A DNA stretch of 64,000 nt from Pleurodeles waltl (lineage: Eukaryota; Chordata; Amphibia; Caudata; Salamandridae). The translations under genes were made by a program, and so were the position numbers. The notes beneath the pieces were generated by a model. The model was given only the letters and a program-made list of their open reading frames with translations, had not been told where the DNA came from and did no database searches. The stretch lies in the NCBI RefSeq assembly GCF_031143425.1, contig NC_090446.1, positions 1,025,437,066 through 1,025,501,065 of the forward strand, in the 5' to 3' direction. Shown here one piece after another: positions 1 through 11,014 of this stretch (position 1 is its first letter; each line of letters starts with the position of its first letter).

Positions 1-383
1 CGTTCCCCCAAGTCTCCTGATACAAATGATACCTCACTTGTGTGGGTGGGCCTAGCGCCCGCGACAGGAAATGCCCCAAAATATAATGAGGACGCATCAC
101 ATTTTTTGATAGAAAACTGAGGTGTTTTTTACAAAGTGCCTACCTGTAGATTTTGGCCTCTAGCTCAGCCGCCACCTAGGGAAACCTACCAAACCTGTCA
201 ATTTTTTAAAACTAGAGACCTAGGGGAATCCAAGATGGGGTGGGTTGTGGGGCTCTGACCAGGTTTTGTTACCCAGAATCCTTTGCAAACCTCAGAATTT
301 TGCTAAAAAAACACATTTTCCTCATATTTCGATGACAGAAAGTTCTGAAATCTGAGAGGAGCCACAAATGTCCTTCCACCCAG
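1..383 (+). repeat. Reference satellite monomer (type A)
   Basis: I set the monomer phase at CGTTCCCCCAAG, which begins the window. Landmarks in order: CTTGTGTGGGT (37-47); a CpG-rich core AGCGCCCGCG (54-63); a T-rich segment with GACAGAAAAC in most types (about 100-130); CCTGTAGATTTTGG (about 152-165); TAGCTCAGCCG (about 171-181); two ACCTAGGG elements 44 bp apart (174 and 218); GGCTCTGACCAGG (about 251-263); an A-tract TAAAAAAACAC (about 304-314); and GAGGAGCCACAAA (about 356-368). G+C is about 45% (173 of 383, counted by hand). The unit length is not a multiple of three. Type A is marked by AATATAA, GATAGAAAACTGAGG and CCGCC. Confidence 0.97.
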
Positions 384-766
384 TGTTCCCCCAAGTCTCC
401 TGATACAAATGATACCACACTTGTGTGGGTGGGACTAGCGCCCGCGACAGGAAATGCCCCAAAACACAATGAGGACGCATCCCATTTTTTGACAGAAAAC
501 AGATGTGTTTTTTGCAAAGTGCATACCTGTAGATTTTGGCCTCTAGCTCAGCCGCCACCTAGGGAAACCTACCAAACCTGTGCATTTTTGAAAACTAGAG
601 ACCTAGGGGAATCCAAGATGGGGTGGGTTGTGGGGCTCTGACCAGGTTCTGTTACCCAGAATCCTTTGCAAACCTCAAAATCTGGCTAAGAAAACAAATT
701 TTCCTCACATTTCGATGACAGAGAGTTCTGGAATCTGAGAGGAGCCACAAATTTACTTCTACCCAG

Positions 767-1149
767 CGTTCCCTCAAGTCTCCCGATACAAATCATACCT
801 CACTTGTGTGGGTAGGCCTAGCGCCCGCGACAGGAAATGCCCCAAAATATAACGAGGACGCATCACATTTTTTGATAGAAAACTGAGGTGTTTTTTACAA
901 AGTGCCTACCTGTAGATTTTGGCCTCTAGCTCAGCCGCCACCTAGGGAAACCTACCAAACCTGTCCATTTTTTAAAACTAGAGACCTAGGGGAATCCAAG
1001 ATGGGGTGACTTGTGGGGCTCTGACCAGGTTCTGTTACCCAGAATCCTTTGCAAACCTCAAAATTTGGCTAAAAAAACACATTTTCCTCACATTTCGGTG
1101 ACAGAAAGTTCTGAAATCTGAGAGGAGCCACAAATGTCCTTCCACCCAG
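767..1149 (+). repeat. Chimeric monomer A' (E left part, A right part)
   Basis: The first roughly 60 bp are E-like: CCCTCAAGTCTCCCG, AATCATACC and GGGTAGGCCTAGC. From the CpG core on, the monomer is A-like: GACAGGAAATGCC, AATATAACGAGG, CCGCC. An E/A fusion that removed one monomer from an E-A pair explains it. The same fusion is present as a fixed component of every 16-mer HOR copy (16064, 22199 and equivalents in copies 2 and 3), so it predates the amplification of that HOR. Confidence 0.85.
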
Positions 1150-4100
1150 CGTTCCCCCAAGTCTCCTGATACAAATGATACCTCACTTGTGTGGGTGGGC
1201 CTAGCGCCCGCGACAGGAAATGCCCCAAAATATAACGAGGACGCATCACATTTTTTGATAGAAAACTGAGGTGTTTTTTACAAAGTGCCTACCTGTAGAT
1301 TTTGGCCTCTAGCTCAGCCGCCACCTAGGGAAACCTACCAAACCTGTCCATTTTTTAAAACTAGAGACCTAGGGGAATCCAAGATGGGGTGGGTTGTGGG
1401 GCTCTGACCAGGTTTTGTTACCCAGAATCCTTTGCAAACCTCAGAATTTTGCTAAAAAAACACATTTTCCTCATATTTCGATGACAGAAAGTTCTGAAAT
1501 CTGAGAGGAGCCACAAATGTCCTTCCACCCAGCGTTCCCCCAAGTCTCCTGATAAAAATGATACCTCACTTGTGTGGGTAGGCATAGCGCCTGCGACAGT
1601 AAATGCCCCAAAACACAATGAGGACACATCCCATTTTCTGACTGAAAACAGAGGTGTTTTTTGCAAAGTGCCTACCTGTAGATTTTGGCCTCTAGCTCAG
1701 CCGGCACCTAGGGTAACCTACCAAACCTGTGCATTTTTGAAAACTTGAGACGTTGGGCAATCCAAGATGGGGTGACTTGTGGGGCTCTGACCAGGTTCTC
1801 TTACCCAGAATCCTTTGCAAACCTCAAAATTTGGCTAAAAAAACAAATTTTCCTCACATTTCGGTGACAGAAAGTTCCGGAATCTGAGAGGAGCCACAAA
1901 TTTCCTTCCACCCAGCGTTCCCCAAGGTTTCCCGATACAAATGATACCTCACTTGTGTGGGTGGGCCTAGCGCCCGCGACAGGAAATGCCCCAAAATATA
2001 ACGAGGACGCATCACATTTTTTAACAGAAAACAGAGGTGTTTTTTGCAAAGTGCCTACCTGTAGATTTTGGCCTCTAGCTCAGCCGGCATCTAGGGAAAC
2101 ATACCAAACCTGTGCATTTTTGAAAACTAGAGACCTAGGGGAATCCAAGATGGGGTGGGTTGTGGGGCTCTGACCAGGTTCTGTTACCCAGAATCCTTTG
2201 CAAACCTCAAAATGTGGCTAAGAAAACAAATTTTCCTCACATTTCGATGACAGAGAGTTCTGGAATCTGAGAGGAGCCACAAATTTACTTCTACCCAGCG
2301 TTCCCTCAAGTCTCCCGATACAAATCATACCTCACTTGTGTGGGTAGGCCTAGCGCCCGCGGAAGGAATTACCCCAAAACACAACGGGGACACATCCCAT
2401 ATTTTGACAGAAAACAGAGGTGTTTTTTGCAAAGTGCCTATCGGTAGATTTTGGCCTCTAGATCAGCCGGCACCTAGGGAAACCTACCAAACCTGTGCAT
2501 TTTTGAAAACTAGAGACCTAGGGGAATCCAAGATGGGGTGACTTGTGGGGCTCTGACCAGGTTCTGTTACCCAGAATCCTTTGCAAACCTCAAAATTTGG
2601 CTAAAAAAACACATTTTCCTCACATTTCGGTGACAGAAAGTTCTGAAATCTGAGTGGAGCCACAAATGTCCTTCCACCCAGCGTTCCCCCAAGTCTCCTG
2701 ATACAAATGATACCTCACTTGTGTGGGTGGGCCTAGCGCCCGCGACAGGAAATGCCCCAAAATATAACGAGGACGCATCACATTTTTTGATAGAAAACTG
2801 AGGTGTTTTTTACAAAGTGCCTACCTGTAGATTTTGGCCTCTAGCTCAGCCGCCACCTAGGGAAACCTACAAAACCTGTCCATTTTTTAAAACTAGAGAC
2901 CTAGGGGAATCCAAGATGGGGTGGGTTGTGGGGCTCTGACCAGGTTTTGTTACCCAGAATCATTTGCAAACCTCAGAATTTGGCTAAAAAAACAAATTTT
3001 TCTCACATTTCGGTGACAGAAAGTTCTGAAATCTCAGAGGAGCCACAAATGTCCTTCCACCCAGTGTTCCCCCAAGTCTCCTGATAGAAATGATACCTCA
3101 CTTGTGTGGGTGGGACTAGCGCCCACGACAGGAAATGCCCCAAAACACAATGAGGACGCACCCCATTTTTTGACAGAAAACAGATGTGTTTTTTGCAAAG
3201 TGCCTACCTGTAGATTTTGGCCTTGAGCTCAGCCGACACCTAGGGAAACCTACCAAACCTGTCCATTTTTTAAAACTAGAGACCTAGGGGAATCCAAGAT
3301 GGGGTGGGTTGTGGGGCTCTGACCAGGTTCTGTTACCCAGAATCCTTTGCAAACCTCAAAATTTGGCTAAAAAAACACATTTTCCTCACATTTCGGTGAC
3401 AGAAAGTTCTGGAATCTGAGAGGAGCCACAAATTTCCTTTCACCCACCGTTCCCCTAAGTTTCCCGATACAAATGATACCTCACTTGTGTGGGTAGGTCT
3501 AGCGCCCGCGACAGGAAATGCCCCAAAACACAACAAGGACACATCCCATTTTTTTATAGAAAACAGAGGTATTTTTTGCAAAGTGCCTACCTGTAGATTT
3601 TGGCCTCTAGCTCAGCCGGCATTTAGGTTAACCTACCAAACCTGTGCATTTTTGAAAACTAGAGACCTAAGGGAATCCAAGATGGGGTGACTTGTGGGGC
3701 TCTGACCAGGTTCTCTTACCAGAATCCTTTGCAAACCTCAAAATTTGGGTAAAAAAATACATTTTCCTCACATTTCGGTGACAGAAAGTTCTGGAATCTG
3801 AGAGGAGCTACAAATTTCCTTCCACCCAGTGTTCTCCCAAGCCTCCAGATACAAATGATACTTCACTTGTGTGGGTGGGCCTAGCGCCCGCGACAGGAAA
3901 TGCCCCAAAACACAACGAGGACACATCCCATTTTTTGACAGAAAACAGAGGTGTTTTTTGCAAAGTTCCTACCTGTAGATTTTGGACTCTAGCTCAGCCG
4001 GCACCTAGGGAAACCTACCAAACCTGTGCATTTTTTAAAACTAGAGACCTAGGGGAATCCAAGATGAGGTGACTTGTGGGGCTCTGACCAGGTTCTGTTA

Positions 4101-4758
4101 CCTAGAATCCTTTGCAAACCTCAAAATGTGAGTAAAAAAAAACACATTTTCGTTCCATTTCGGTGACAGAAATTTCTATAATCTGAGAGGAGCCGCAAAT
4201 TTCCTTCCACCCAGCGTTCCCCCGAGTCTCCTGATAAAAATGATACCTCACTTGTGTGGGTAGGCCTAGCGCCCGCGACAGGAAATGCCCCAGAACACAA
4301 AGAGGAGACATCCCATTTTTTGACAGAAAACCGAGGTGTTTTTTGCAAAGTGCCTACCTGTAGATTTTGGCCTCTAGCTCAGCCAGCACCTAGAGAAACC
4401 TACCAAACCTGTGCATTTTTGAAAACTAGAGACCTAGGGGAATCCAAGATGAGGTGACTTGTGGGGCTCTGACCAGGTTCTGTTACCCAGAATCCTTTGC
4501 AAACCTCAAAATGTGAGTAAAAAAAACACATTTTCCTTACATTTCGGTGACAGAAAGTTCTGGAATCTGAGAGGAGTCACAAATTTCCTTCCACCCAGCG
4601 TTCACCTAAGTCTCCTGATAAGAATCATACCTCACTTGTGTGGGTAGGCCTAGCGCCCGCAACAGGAAATGCCCCAAAACACAACGAGGACACATCCCAT
4701 TTTTTAACAGAAGACAGAGGTGTTTTATGCAAAGTGCCTACCTGTAGATTTTGGCCTC

Positions 4759-4770
4759 TAGCTCAGCCGG
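4759..4770 (+). promoter_or_regulatory. Pol III A-box-like motif TAGCTCAGCCGG (representative)
   Basis: TAGCTCAGCCGG fits the tRNA-gene A-box consensus TRGCNNAGYNGG at every position. It recurs at the same monomer position in variants with CCGGC (for example 2076-2087). Variants with CCGCC (A, B, F) lose the last match and E variants (TAGATCAGCCGG) lose the fourth. No convincing B-box follows: the nearest candidate, TAGGGGAATCC about 48 bp on, matches only the last six positions. No tRNA can fold, because the D-stem has no closing GAGC. Function is unproven; chance or a tRNA-related origin are both possible. Confidence 0.3.
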
Positions 4771-5363
4771 CACCTAGGGAAACCTACCAAACCTGTGCAT
4801 TTTTGAAAACTAGAGACCTAGGGGAATCCAAGATGGGGTGACTTGTGGGGCTCTGACCAGGTTCTGTTACCCAGAATCCTTTGCAAACCTCAAAATTTGG
4901 CTAAGAAAACACATTTTCCTCACATTTCGATGACAGAAAGTTCTGGAATCTAAGAGGAGCCACAAATATCCTTCTACCCAGCGTTCCCCCAAGTCTCCCG
5001 ATACAAATCATACCTCACTTGTGTGGGTAGGCCTAGCACCCGCGGAAGGAATTACCCCAAAACACAACGTGGACACATCCCATATTTTGACAGAAAACAG
5101 AGGTGTTTTTTGCAAAGTGCCTACCTGTAGATTTTGGCCTCTAGCTCAGCCGGCACCTAGGGAAACCTACCAAACCTGTGCATTTTTGAAAACTAGAGAC
5201 CTAGGGGAATCCAAGATGGGGTGACTTGTGGTGCTCTGACCAGGTTCTGTTACCCAGAATCCTTTGCAAACCTCAAAATTTGGCTAAAAAAACACATTTT
5301 CCTCACATTTCGGTGACAGAAAGTTCTGAAATCTGAGAGGAGCCACAAATGTCTTTCCACCCA

Positions 5364-5746
5364 GCGTTCCCCAAGTCTCCAGATACAAATGATACCTCAC
5401 TTGTGTGGGTGGGCCTAGCGCCCGCGACAGGAAATGCCCCAAAACACAACGAGGACGCATCACATTTTTTGATAGAAAACTGAGGTGTTTTTTGCAAAGT
5501 GCCTACCTGTAGATTTTGGCCTCTAGCTCAGCCGGCACCTAGAGAAACCTACCAAACCTGTGCATTTTTTAAAACTAGAGACCTAGGGGAATCCAAGATG
5601 AGGTGACTTGTGGGGCTCTGACCAGGTTCTGTTACCCAGAATCCTTTGCAAACCTCAAAATCTGGCTAAGAAAACAAATTTTCCTCACATTTCGATGACA
5701 GAGAGTTCTGGAATCTGAGAGGAGCCACAAATTTACTTCTACCCAG
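5364..5746 (+). repeat. Chimeric monomer L/U
   Basis: The left half is L (AACGAGGACGCATCAC with GATAGAAAACTGAGG). The right half is U-like (CACCTAGAGAAACC, GATGAGGTGAC), and the CTGTA insertion typical of L is absent. It is followed by E. The result replaces L, U and V with one monomer compared with the order at 14144-15297. Confidence 0.8.
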
Positions 5747-8700
5747 CGTTCCCTCAAGTCTCCCGATACAAATCATACCTCACTTGTGTGGGTAGGCCTA
5801 GCGCCCGCGGAAGGAATTACCCCAAAACACAACGTGGACACATCCCATATTTTGACAGAAAACAGAGGTGTTTTTTGCAAAGTGCCTATCGGTAGATTTT
5901 GGCCTCTAGATCAGCCGTCACCTAGGGAAACCTACCAAACCTGTGCATTTTTGAAAACTAGAGACCTAGGGGAATCCAAGATGGGGTGACTTGTGGGGCT
6001 CTGACCAGGTTCTGTTACCCAGAATCCTTTGCAAACCTCAAAATTTGGCTAAAAAAACACATTTTCCTCACATTTCGGTGACAGAAAGTTCTGAAATCTG
6101 AGAGGAGCCACAAATGTCCTTCCACCCAGCGTTCCCCCAAGTCTCCTGATACAAATGATACCTCACTTGTGTGGGTGGGCCTAGCGCCCGCGACAGGAAA
6201 TGCCCCAAAATATAACGAGGACGCATCACATTTTTTGATAGAAAACAGGTGTTTTTTACAAAGTGCCTACCTGTAGATTTTGGCCTCTAGCTCAGCCGCC
6301 ACCTAGGGAAACCTACCAAACCTGTCCATTTTTTAAAACTAGAGACCTAGGGGAATCCAAGATGGGGTGGGTTGTGGGGCTCTGACCAGGTTTTGTTACC
6401 CAGAATCCTTTGCAAACCTCAGAATTTTGCTAAAAAAACACATTTTCCTCATATTTCGATGACAGAAAGTTCTGAAATCTGAGAGGAGCCACAAATGTCC
6501 TTCCACCCAGTGTTCCCCCAAGTCTCCTGATACAAATTATACCACACTTGTGTGGGTGGGACTAGCGCCCGCGACAGGAAATGCCCCAAAACACAATGAG
6601 GACGCATCCCATTTTTTGACAGAAAACAGATGTGTTTTTTGCAAAGTGCATACCTGTAGATTTTGGCCTCTAGCTCAGCCGCCACCTAGGGAAACCTACC
6701 AAACCTGTCCATTTTTTTAAACTAGAGACCTAGGGGAATCCAAGATGGGGTGGGTTGTGGGGCTCTGACCAGGTGCTGTTACCCAGAATCCTTTGCAAAC
6801 CTCAAAATTTGGCTAAAAAAACACATTTTCCTCACATTTCGGTGACAGAAAATTCCGGAATCTGAGAGGAGCCACAAATTTCCTTTCACCCAGCGTTCCC
6901 CAAGGTTTCCCGATACAAATGATATCTCACTTGTGTGGGTAGGTCTAGCGCCCGCGACAGGAAATGCCCCAAAACACAATGAGGACACATCCCATTTTTG
7001 ACAGAAAACAGAGGTGTTTTTTGCAAAGTGCCTACCTGTAGATTTTGGCCTCTAGCTCAGCCGGCACCTAGGGAAACCTACCAAACCTGTGTATTTTTGA
7101 AAACTAGAGACCTAGGGGAATCCAAGATGGGGTGACTTGTGGGGCTCTGACCAGGTTCTGTTACCCAGAATCCTTTGCAAACCTCAAAATTGGGCTAAAA
7201 AAACACATTTTCCTCACATTTCGGTAAAAGAAAGTTCTGGAATCTGAGAGGAGCCAAACATTTCCTTCCACCCAGCGTTCCCCCAAGTCTCCCCATAAAA
7301 ATGATACCTCAGTTGTGTGGGTGGGCCTAGCGCCTAGAACTGGTAATGCCCCAAGATACGACGTGGACACATCCCATATTTTGACGGAAAACAGAGGTGT
7401 TTTTTGCAAAGTGCCTACCTGTAGATTTTGGCCTCTAGCTCAGCCGGCACCTAGGGAGTCCTACCAAACCTGTGCATTTTTTAAAACTAGAGACCTAGGG
7501 GAGTCCAAGATGGGGTGGGTTGTGGGGCTCTGACCAGGTTGTGTTACCCAGAATCCTTTGCAAACCTCAAAATTTGGGTAAAAAAAACACATTTTCCTCA
7601 CATTTCGGTGACAGAAAGTTCTGGAATCTGAGAGGAGCCACAAATTTCCTTCCACCCAGCGTTCCCCCAAGTTTCCCGATACAACTGATACCTCACTTGT
7701 GTGGGTAGGCCTAGCGCCCGCGACAGGAAATGCCCCAAAACAGAACGAGGTCACATCCCATTTTTTGAGAGAAAACAGAGGTGTTTTTTGCAAAGTGCCT
7801 ACCTGTAGATTTTGGCCTATAGCTCAGCACATACCTAGGGAAACCTACCAAACCTGTGCATCTTTTAAAACTAGAGACCGAGGGGAATCCAAGATGGGCG
7901 GACTTGTGGGGCTCTGACCAGGTTCTGTTAGCCAGAATCCTTTGCAAACCTCAAAATTTGGCAAAAAAAACACATTTTCCTCACATTTCGGTGACAGAAA
8001 GTTCTGGAATCTGAGAGGAGCCAAACATTTCCTTCCACCCAGCGTTCCCCCAAGTCTCCTGATAAAAATGATACCTCACTTGTGTGGGTAGGTCTAGCGC
8101 CCGCGACAGGAAATGCCCCAAAACACAACGAGGACACATCCCATTTTTGACAGAAAACAGAGGTGTTTTTTGCAAAGTGCCTACCTGTAGATTTTGGCCT
8201 CTAGCTCAGCCGGCACCTAGGGAAACCTACCAAACCTGTGTATTTTTGAAAACTAGAGACCTAGGGGAATCCAAGATGGGTGACTTGTGGGGCTCTGACC
8301 AGGTTCTGTTACCCAGAATCCTTTGCAAACCTCAAAATTGGGCTAAAAAAACACATTTTCCTCACATTTCGGTAAAAGAAAGTTCTGGAATCTGAGAGGA
8401 GCCAAACATTTCCTTCCACCCAGCGTTCCCCCAAGTCTCCCGATAAAAATGATACCTCAGTTGTGTGGGTGGGCCTAGCGCCTAGAACAGGTAATGCCCC
8501 AAAATACGACGTGGACACATCCCATATTTTGACGGAAAACAGAGGTGTTTTTTGCAAAGTGCCTACCTGTAGATTTTGGCCTCTAGCTCAGCCGGCACCT
8601 AGGGAGTCCTACCAAACCTGTGCATTTTTTTAAACTAGAGACCTAGGGGAGTCCAAGATGGGGTGGGTTGTGGGGCTCTGACCAGGTTATGTTACCCAGA

Positions 8701-9850
8701 GTCCTTTGCAAACCTCAAAATTTGGCTAAAAAAACACATTTTCCTCACATTTCGGTGACAGAAAGTTCTGGAATCTGAGAGGAGCCACAAATTTCCTTCC
8801 ACCCAGCGTTCCCCCAAGTCTCCTGATAAAATTGATACCTCACTTGTGTGGGTAGGCCTAGCGCACGCGACAGGAAATGCCCCAAAACACAACGTGAACC
8901 TATCCCATTTTTTGACAGAAAACAGAGGTGTTTTTTACAATGTGCCTACCTGTAGTTTTTTGCCTCTAGCTCAGCCGGCACCCAGGGAAACCTACCAAAC
9001 CTGTCCGTTTTTGAAAACTAGAGACCTAAGGGAATCCAAGATGGGGTGACTTGTGGGGCTCTGACCAGGTTCTGTTACCCAGAATCCTTTGTAAACCTCA
9101 AAATTTGGCTAAAAAAACAAGTTTTCCTCACATTTCGGTGACAGAAAGTTCTGGAATCTGAGAGGAGCCCACATTTCCTTCCACCCAGCGTTCCCCCAAG
9201 TCTCCCGATACAAATGATACCTCACTTGTGTGGGTAGGCCTAGCGCCCGCGACAGGAGATGCTCCAAAACACAACGTGGACACATCCCATTTTTGGGTAG
9301 AAAGCAGAGGTGTTTTTTGCAAAGTGCCTACCTGTAGATTTTGGCCTCTAGCTCAGCCGGTATCTAGGGAAACCTACCAAACCTGTGCATTTCTGAAAAC
9401 TAGAGACCTAGGGAAATCCAAGATGGGGTGACTTGTGGGGCTCTGACCAGGTTCTGTTACCCAGGATCCTTTGCAACCCTGAAATTTGGCTAAAAAAACA
9501 CATTTTCCTCACATTTCGGTTACAGAAAGTTCTGGAATCTGAGAGGAGCCACAAATTTCCTTCCACCCAGCGTTCCCCCAAGTCTCCCGATAAAAATGAT
9601 ACCTCACTTGTGTGGGTGGGCCTAGCACCCACAACAGGTAATGCCCCAAAACACGACGTGGACACATCACATTTTTTGACAGAAAACTGAGTTTTTTTTT
9701 TCCAAGTGCCTACTTGTAGATTTTGGCCTCTAGCTCAGCCGGCACCTAGGGAAACCTACCAAACCTGTGCATTTCTGAAAACTAGAGACCTAGGGAAATC
9801 CAAGATGGGGTGACTTGTGGGGCTCTGACCAGGTTCTGTTACCCAGAATC

Positions 9851-9855
9851 TTTTT
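9851..9855 (+). other. T5 variant (+1 bp) shared by three S-to-T junctions
   Basis: The common AGAATCCTTTGC reads AGAATCTTTTTGC here. The same form occurs at 43941-43945 and 48151-48155 and marks common descent of these S monomers. The extra base shifts the antisense frame and is the reason a 110-codon antisense reading frame appears at 9756-10088 and 48056-48388. This illustrates that the frames are not conserved. Confidence 0.9.
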
Positions 9856-11010
9856 GCAAACCTCAAAATTTGGCTAAAAAAACACATTTTCCTCACATTT
9901 CGGTGACAGAAAGTTCTGGAATCTGAGAGGAGCCACAAATTTCCTTCCACCCAGCGTTCCCTCAAGCCTCCTGATAAAAATGATACCTCACTTGTGTGGG
10001 TAGGCCTAGCGCCCGCAACAGGAAATGCCCCAAAACACAACGAGGACACATCCCATTTTTTGACAGAAAACAGAGGTGTTTTTTGCAAAGTGCCTACCTG
10101 AAGATTTTGGCCTCTAGCTCAGCCGGCACCTAGGGAAACCTACCAAACCTGTGTATTTTTGAAAACTAGAGACCTAGGGAAATCCAAGATGAGGTGATTT
10201 GTGGGGCTCTGACCAGGTTCTGTTACCCAGAATCCTTTGCAAACCTCACAATTTGGGTAAAAAAACACATTTTCCTCACATTTCGGTGACAGAAAGTTCT
10301 GGAATCTGAGAGGAGCCACAAATTTCCTTCCACCCAGCGTTCCCTCAAGCCTCCTGATAAAACTGATACCTCACTTCTGTGGGTAGGCCTAGCGCCCGCG
10401 ACAGGAAATGCCCCAAAACACAACGAGGACACATCCCATTTTTTGACTGAAAACAGAGGTGTTTTTTGCAAAGTGCCTACCTGTAGATTTTGGCCTTTAG
10501 CTCAGCCGGCACCTAGGGAAACCTACCAAACCTGTGCATTTTTGAAAACTAGAGACCTAGGGGAATCCAAGATGGGGTGACTTGTGGGGCTCTGACCAGG
10601 TTCTGTTACCCAGAATCCTTTGCAAACCTCAAAATTTATCTAAAAAAACACATTTTCCTCACTTTTCGGTGACAGAAAGTTCTGGAATCTGAGAGGAGCC
10701 ACAAATTTCCTTCCACCCAGTGTTCTCCCAAGTCTCCAGATACAAATGATACCTCACTTGTGTGGGTGGGCCTAGCGCCCGCGACAGGAAATGCCCCAAA
10801 ACACAACGTGGACACATCCGATTTTTTGACAGAAAACAGAGGTGTTTTTTGCAATGTGCCTACCTGTAGTTTTTTGCCTCTAGCTTATCCGGCACCTAGG
10901 GAAACCTACCAAACCTGTCCGTTTTTTAAAACTAGAGACCTAGGGGAATCCAAGATAGGGTGATTTGTGGGGCTCTGACCAGGTTCTGTTACCCAGAATC
11001 CTTTGCAAAC

Positions 11011-11014
11011 CTTC
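11011..11014 (+). other. 26-bp deletion junction (A-tract segment missing)
   Basis: Around this point TTTGCAAACCT joins directly to TCCTCACATTTC, omitting the AAAATTTGGC-A-tract-ACAC segment present in essentially all other monomers. The interval between successive landmarks falls from 383 to 357 bp (10760 to 11117). An identical junction exists at about 48929. Confidence 0.95.

Larger units (their letters stand above)
1..6510 (+). repeat. Mosaic segment, monomers 1-17
   Basis: Monomer starts and types: 1 A, 384 B, 767 A', 1150 A, 1533 C, 1916 D, 2299 E, 2682 A/W, 3065 F, 3448 G, 3830 H, 4215 I, 4599 J, 4982 K, 5364 L/U, 5747 E, 6130 A. The F-to-L run (3065-5746) is the same series as 11844-14531, 8780 bp downstream, but is more diverged than the HOR copies are from each other. 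Several monomers are mosaics: the one at 2682 begins as A and ends as W, and the one at 1533 begins as C and ends in the D lead-in. The A monomer at 6130 has lost 2 bp in the GAAAACAGGTG segment. Confidence 0.92.

Noticed and set aside
174..225. Internal duplication within the monomer (two ACCTAGGG elements 44 bp apart; similar ACATTT...GACAGAAA segments in both halves)
   Set aside because: The matches are short and their flanks do not align at a common offset near 191 bp, so they do not show that the 383-bp unit is a dimer of a shorter repeat.
269..517. Antisense reading frame of about 82 codons repeated per monomer, extended to 110 codons at 7461-7793, 9756-10088 and 48056-48388
   Set aside because: It starts at TTG and overlaps the sense frame. 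The 110-codon versions arise from frame-shifting indels such as the extra T at 9851-9855. No domain, signal peptide or ribosome-binding context is visible; recurrence reflects the satellite, not a gene family.
423..641. Sense-strand reading frame of 67-72 codons repeated once per monomer (also 1955-2173, 2338-2541 and many others)
   Set aside because: It starts at a GTG inside the CTTGTGTGGGT landmark, never at ATG, and ends inside the same monomer. The 383-bp unit rotates the frame each repeat, and indels of 1, 2, 5 and 26 bp are tolerated, so there is no sign of protein-level constraint.
4147..4172. Possible CENP-B box at the H-to-I boundary (TTTTCGTTCCATTTCGG)
   Set aside because: It has TTCG, a 4-base gap and A as in the core consensus NTTCGNNNNANNCGGGN, but CGGG is replaced by a shifted TCGGT. 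It occurs only at this boundary, and other monomers lack even the TTCGTTCC part. No match was seen on the other strand.
4750..4830. tRNA gene starting near the A-box-like motif
   Set aside because: No D-arm closure, anticodon arm or T-arm can be drawn, no GGTTCRANNCC B-box is present at suitable distance, and a T-rich stretch lies about 45 bp after the motif.
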